A stretch of 64,000 bases of DNA from JBNJGB01 sp051747385. Lineage in GTDB: Bacteria > Myxococcota_A > UBA9042 > PHBI01 > JACKFB01. This document shows positions 60,162-64,000 of this stretch, in pieces. Below the pieces are notes generated by a model. That model was not told the DNA's origin and searched no databases. It saw nothing but the letters and a program-made list of their open reading frames with translations. Numbering within the stretch: the first letter of the stretch is position 1; each line of letters opens with the position of its first letter. Location of the stretch: positions 1-64,000 of the forward strand of contig JBNJGB010000006.1 of NCBI GenBank assembly GCA_051747385.1, given 5' to 3'. Position numbers and translations under genes: made by a program.

Positions 60162-63100
60162 ACGCCACCGTCGAGGTCGTCAGCGCGAGCGCCGGGACCG
60201 GGAAGACGTTCGACCTGAGCAAGCGGATGGCCGCGGCGCTCCTGGACGGCGGGGACCCGCCCGTCCGTCCCGAGGGCGTCATGGCCATCACCTACACGCG
60301 GCGCGCCGCCGCGGAGCTCCAGAGCCGGCTGCGGCGGAGGCTCATGAAGGAGGGGGCCTGGGAGCCCGCGGCGCGCATCCGGGACGGCTACATCGGCACG
60401 GTGCACGCCATCTGCCACCGCCTGCTCCGGGAGTTCGCGCTGGAGGGCGGCCTGTCGCCGGCGCTGGAGCCCATGGAGGAGGTGGCCGGCCGCCAGCTCC
60501 TGAGGGAGGCCCTGGACGAGGTGCTCACGGCCGACGACCGGGACCTGGACGAGGTGGCGGTCCGCCTCCACGCGGGCGACTGGCGCGCCATCGTGGGCGA
60601 CATCGTGGCGAAGGCGCGCGAGAACGGCCTGTCGGCCGAGGCGCTGCACGACTGCGCGCTGGCCAGCCTGGACGCCCTGTTTGCCCTGCTCCCCGATCCC
60701 CGAGGGGAGGTGGAGGCGCGGGACCGGGAGATCGTCGAGGCCCTGGAGGCGCTGGCGCCCGTCCTCGAGGAGCAGGCGCCGGAGAGCAAGGCGGCCACGG
60801 GGCGCGCGGAGAAGGTCGCGAAGGCCCTCGCCTCCGCCCGCCGCCACGGCGGCGCCATCCCCTGGATCGATCTGGTCCGCGTGGGGAGCGCGTTGACGAA
60901 GGGCCTGGCGGCCGCCGGGCCGGGACTGCGCCTGTCCGAGGCGGTGGAGGCTCACACGAGCCACCCGCGCCTGCACCGCGAGCTGGGCGACCTGGTGGAG
61001 GGCGTCTTCGGCGTCGCAGCCCGCGTGATGGGCGTCTTCCAGGAGCGGAAGGCCGCCGCCGGACAGATCGACTACGCCGACATGCTCGCCGAGGCGGCGC
61101 GCCTGCTCCGCGAGCCCCGGGTGGAGGCGGCCCTGCGGGAGCGCCTGGACCTGCTCCTGGTGGACGAGTTCCAGGACACCTCGCCGCTTCAGCTCGCGAT
61201 CATCACCCGGATGGCCGACCTCGCCGGGCGGGCGGTCTGGGTGGGCGATCGGAAGCAGGCCATCTACGGCTTCCAGGGCTCCGACCCCGACCTCATGTCC
61301 GCCGCCATGGACGACGCGCTGGCGGGGAACGACCCGACCGTCCTGAGCCGCTCCTGGCGCTCCCGGCCGCCGCTGGTGGACCTCGTCTCGGAGGGCTTCG
61401 CCCGGGCCCTGGCCCCCCACGGCTTCCCCGAGGAGCAGGTGCGCCTGACGGCAGCCGTGGACGACCTGCCCGAGGTGGCGGACGACCACGTGGCGGAGGC
61501 CTGGGTCTGCGGCGCGGACAAGGTGACCGGGCCCGACGGAGAGGCCACGAAGCCCCACCGATGGCAGGCGGTGGCCGAGGGCGTGGAGGCCCTCCTGGCC
61601 GAGGGCGGAGCAGTCCGTGTGCGAGGGGCGGACGGATTCGAGGCCACGCCCCTCCGGCCCAGGCACGTGGCGGTGCTCGTCCGGACGCACGCCCACGGCC
61701 AGGGCGTGGCGGACGCGCTCCACGCCCGCGGGATCCCGGTCTCCGTGGCCCTGACCGGCCTGACGACCACGGCGGAGGGCGTGCTGGCGCGGGCCGGCCT
61801 GGCGCTCCTGGCCGACCCGTCGGACGGGGTCGCGGCCGTCGAGGTGGCGTGGCTCACGGGGGGCGCCGGAGCCGACCCCGACGCGTGGCTGGATCGGCGC
61901 CTGGCGGAGGTGGCCGCGTGGCGCGCGGAGTGCGAGGCGAGGGAGGCCGCCGGGGAGCCCCGATCGCGGGCGCCGCTGGCCTTCGCCGACGATCCGACCG
62001 TGGCCCGCCTCCGGGATCTGGCGGGCGAGGCCCGCTCCCTGGCCCCGTCGGAGGCGTTCGACGCCGTGCTGGACGCCTTGGACGCTCGGGATCTGTGCCG
62101 GCGGTGGCCGGAGTCCGAGCGCCGCCTGGCCAACGTGGAGGCCTTGCGCAGCGTGGCCCGGAGCTACGAGGACCTGTGCCGCGTGCGCCGGCGGGCCGCG
62201 ACGATCCCGGGCCTGGTGGCACACCTCGCGGAGCTGGCCGGCTCCGGCGACGAGGAGGATCGGCAGGCCCGACCCACGGACCCGGACGCGGTCCAGGTCG
62301 TCACGTGGCATGCCTCCAAGGGGCTCGAGTGGCCGGTGGTGGTGATGACGGGGCTGGACCACAAGCCGCGAGACAATACGTTCGGCCTCCACGTGGAGCC
62401 GGCGGCGGACGGCTTCGACGCGGGGGATCCGCTGGCCGGGCGGTGGCTCCGGTGGTGGCCCTATCCCTACGGCCGCCAGGAGAAGGGCGTCGCCCTCCGG
62501 GCCGCCGCCGGGGACACCGCCGCCGGGCGGCGCGTGCGGGACCGGGAGCGCCGGGAGCGCGCCAGGCTCCTGTACGTCGGGTTCACGCGGGCGCGGGACA
62601 GGGTCGTCCTGTTCGCGGACAGCACGAAGCGGGGCGTCCGCACCCACTGGCTCGACGAGCTTCGGGACGGTGCCGGGGCCGCGGCCCTGGACGTTCCCTG
62701 GGACGAGGAGGACGGCGTCCGGACGCTCCGGGTCGGCGAGGCGACCTTCCCGTGCCGGCTTCGCCGCCTCTCCGGTGCGCCGCCGGCCGAACGGCGCGGC
62801 GACGGCGAGGTCGTGCGTTGGCTGCGCGAGACACCCGGGCCGGAGCGACCGCCGGAGCGGATCACCCCCTCCTCGGTGGTCCTCGCGGACGACGTGGCGG
62901 CCGTCGTGGAGCTGGGAGAGGCCGTTCGCCTGGGCGATCGGCCGCCGCTGAAGGCCGCCGAGGGGGAGATGGAGGCCGTGGGTCGGGCCGTGCACGGGTT
63001 CTTCGCCGCCGATCCGGGCGATCGGGCCGACCGCGAGACCCGCTGCGACCTGGCGGCCCGCTTCCTGGCGCACTTCGAGGTCTCTCACGCCCTGGAGCCC

Positions 63101-63493
63101 TGGCGCGTGGTGGACGCCGCGACGAACCTGCGTCGACACCTGGAGGAGCGCTTCGGGGTCGGCCGGTGGTGGCCCGAGTGGCCCATCCGCTGGCGCCTGG
63201 ACGGTCCGGACGGCTCACGCCTCGTAGTGGGCGAGGTGGACCTCGTCCTGGAGACGAACGACGGCCTCATCGTCGTGGACCACAAGACCTTCCCCGGCGA
63301 CGCCGCGACCCGGGATCGGCGCGCCCTGGCCTACGCCGGACAGCTCGCGACCTATCACGCCGCCCTGGAGCGGGCCACGGGCCGCCCGGTCCTCGCGAGC
63401 CTGCTCCACTTCCCGGTCCGCGGCGAGATCCAGGAGGTCCGGGTCCCCCACGGCGCCTTCGAGGCCTCAGCGGCCGCCCCCACGATCCCGTAG
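60158..63493 (+). CDS. AddA-like UvrD/RecB helicase-nuclease
   Basis: 1111 residues from the ATG at 60158. Superfamily 1 helicase motifs: Walker A SAGTGKT (11-17), motif Ia MAITYTRRAAAEL, the GTVHAICHRLLREFA helix, motif II LLLVDEFQDTSPLQ (Asp336), motif III VWVGDRKQAIYGFQGSD, motif V VTWHASKGLEWPVVV and motif VI LYVGFTRARDR. The C-terminal nuclease has GEVDLVLE, VVDHKTFPGD (about 1025-1045) and GQLATYHAALE. It fits the AddA role of 3'-5' helicase plus nuclease for double-strand break repair, and such complexes also degrade incoming phage DNA. Operon with the AddB-like gene; a REP-like repeat follows its stop by 19 bases. Confidence 0.9.
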   Translation: MNATVEVVSASAGTGKTFDLSKRMAAALLDGGDPPVRPEGVMAITYTRRAAAELQSRLRRRLMKEGAWEPAARIRDGYIGTVHAICHRLLREFALEGGLSPALEPMEEVAGRQLLREALDEVLTADDRDLDEVAVRLHAGDWRAIVGDIVAKARENGLSAEALHDCALASLDALFALLPDPRGEVEARDREIVEALEALAPVLEEQAPESKAATGRAEKVAKALASARRHGGAIPWIDLVRVGSALTKGLAAAGPGLRLSEAVEAHTSHPRLHRELGDLVEGVFGVAARVMGVFQERKAAAGQIDYADMLAEAARLLREPRVEAALRERLDLLLVDEFQDTSPLQLAIITRMADLAGRAVWVGDRKQAIYGFQGSDPDLMSAAMDDALAGNDPTVLSRSWRSRPPLVDLVSEGFARALAPHGFPEEQVRLTAAVDDLPEVADDHVAEAWVCGADKVTGPDGEATKPHRWQAVAEGVEALLAEGGAVRVRGADGFEATPLRPRHVAVLVRTHAHGQGVADALHARGIPVSVALTGLTTTAEGVLARAGLALLADPSDGVAAVEVAWLTGGAGADPDAWLDRRLAEVAAWRAECEAREAAGEPRSRAPLAFADDPTVARLRDLAGEARSLAPSEAFDAVLDALDARDLCRRWPESERRLANVEALRSVARSYEDLCRVRRRAATIPGLVAHLAELAGSGDEEDRQARPTDPDAVQVVTWHASKGLEWPVVVMTGLDHKPRDNTFGLHVEPAADGFDAGDPLAGRWLRWWPYPYGRQEKGVALRAAAGDTAAGRRVRDRERRERARLLYVGFTRARDRVVLFADSTKRGVRTHWLDELRDGAGAAALDVPWDEEDGVRTLRVGEATFPCRLRRLSGAPPAERRGDGEVVRWLRETPGPERPPERITPSSVVLADDVAAVVELGEAVRLGDRPPLKAAEGEMEAVGRAVHGFFAADPGDRADRETRCDLAARFLAHFEVSHALEPWRVVDAATNLRRHLEERFGVGRWWPEWPIRWRLDGPDGSRLVVGEVDLVLETNDGLIVVDHKTFPGDAATRDRRALAYAGQLATYHAALERATGRPVLASLLHFPVRGEIQEVRVPHGAFEASAAAPTIP

Positions 63494-63511
63494 GGCCGCC
63501 GTCCCCGGCGG

Positions 63512-63545
63512 TCGAAAAGTGTGAAATGAGTAGGCTTGACCCCAC
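63512..63545 (-). repeat. GTGGGGTCAA-type repeat, inverted copy
   Basis: Reverse complement of the element at 49336-49370 (starts GTGGGGTCAAGCCTACTCAT, ends CTTTTCGA on the minus strand). It fills the gap between the AddA-like stop and the phosphatase stop. Confidence 0.8.
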
Positions 63546-63548
63546 GGT

Positions 63549-64000
63549 TCAGCGCATGACGAAGAGGAGGGCGTCGTCGTGGGGGCGGGTGTGCTCCTCG
63601 AGCAGGTGCTGGGCGATGAGGACGGGGGGCCGGCGGAGGACGGCCGGGTCCTGGTCCATGCGTACGTTGGAGCGGAGGCCGTCCGTGTAGAGGACGACGA
63701 CGTCCCGGCGTTCGAGGGTGAGGTGCTCGACGCGACGGCGGCGGCGGCGGATGTGGTGGGAGCCTCCCAGCACGCCCGGGGCGCTCAGGAAGCGCTTCGT
63801 CTCGAAGGGCCGGACGACCATGGCGCCCACGTTGCCCATGCCGGTGAAGGTCAGCTCGCGCGTGTCCTCGTCCCAGCCGAGCAGGCCCAGGACGGCGCCG
63901 CGGGTCTCTTCGGCGGCCGCGTCGCAGGCCTCCATGATCTCCAGCAGCGGGGCGTCGGCGTGTCGTCGGAAGGCGCCGATCACGCGATCGGAGGCCCTCC
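63549..64000 (-). CDS. SpoIIE/RsbX-type PP2C phosphatase, 5' part outside window
   Basis: The frame enters from the right edge and ends at a TGA at 63549, giving about 150 codons. Visible PP2C (SpoIIE) features are SDRVIGAFRRHADAP, TRGAVLGLLGWDEDTRELTF, TGMGNVGAMVVRP, APGVLGG and VVVLYTDGLRSNV (metal Asp in the TDG motif), then the C-terminal RPHDDALLFVMR with the DDA metal motif. This matches small stand-alone phosphatases (RsbX or RsbU catalytic type) that dephosphorylate anti-sigma antagonists in partner-switching systems. The GTG at 63983 is internal: codons upstream of it stay open and fit the family. Confidence 0.85.
   Translation of the reverse strand, partial: RASDRVIGAFRRHADAPLLEIMEACDAAAEETRGAVLGLLGWDEDTRELTFTGMGNVGAMVVRPFETKRFLSAPGVLGGSHHIRRRRRRVEHLTLERRDVVVLYTDGLRSNVRMDQDPAVLRRPPVLIAQHLLEEHTRPHDDALLFVMR

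Noticed and set aside
1..64000. rRNA, tRNA and known riboswitch classes
   Set aside because: Scanning by eye found no conserved rRNA segments, TTCRANY-type T-loops with a matching acceptor stem, or recognisable riboswitch cores. A covariance-model search would be needed to exclude small RNAs.

Overview
The window is GC-rich DNA from a Gram-negative bacterium. It encodes many exported lipoproteins (lipobox Cys at residues 18-35), several of them Cys-rich or Asp/Thr/Pro-rich, a three-part envelope-spanning metal efflux pump, an FHA-domain protein and a RIO-type kinase. That mix suits a Myxococcota or other delta-proteobacterial lineage, but this is inferred from style and composition, not from a marker gene. 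I saw no rRNA, tRNA, CRISPR array, integrase or transposase gene.

Left part (1-20 kb): a partial minus-strand AAA ATPase; a CusCBA-like heavy-metal efflux operon with overlapping genes; a lipoprotein with three beta-helix-like repeats followed by a perfect 14-bp hairpin; a RIO kinase; a CopG/MazF toxin-antitoxin pair; and an ion-homeostasis operon (P-type cation ATPase, tandem universal stress protein, Kef-like antiporter with a TrkA/RCK domain).

Middle (20-42 kb) is accessory and scarred. A rhodanese lipoprotein loses its catalytic end inside a small repeat. A HAB-mutase-like membrane protein and a giant IPT/zinc-peptidase lipoprotein follow. Next come a 38-codon 3' remnant of a second cusA and a tightly coupled two-gene minus-strand operon: an AAA_14/DUF4143 ATPase and a 1372-residue protein with a NACHT STAND module, a long helical region and a C-terminal PD-(D/E)XK nuclease-like domain. 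That operon is the best candidate for an undescribed (probably anti-phage) system. It has a promoter whose predicted start coincides with the start codon, plus an operator-like palindrome, and it abuts a Cys-rich propeller protein that lacks its export signal. Further right are a huge Ala-rich lipoprotein, a decayed TspO gene, a tag glycosylase fragment, NagZ and an FHA/TPR protein.

Right part (42-64 kb) is mostly housekeeping: an ECF sigma factor, a chalcone-isomerase-fold protein, cysM-osmC, a class II aldolase, prfB with its programmed frameshift, an SDR-GFA-5'-nucleotidase operon, a MOSC protein, an AddB/AddA-like recombination nuclease operon and a partial SpoIIE-type phosphatase. It carries three copies of a ~150-160-bp element. 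Each copy sits just upstream of a gene or operon (cysM-osmC, a lipoprotein-aldolase pair, addBA) in the same orientation relative to it. Each contains a (GGGCAA)n quadruplex-type tract, a 10-bp hairpin and an upstream segment able to pair with part of that hairpin. Three other small dispersed repeat families (REP/REPIN-like) lie near decayed genes.
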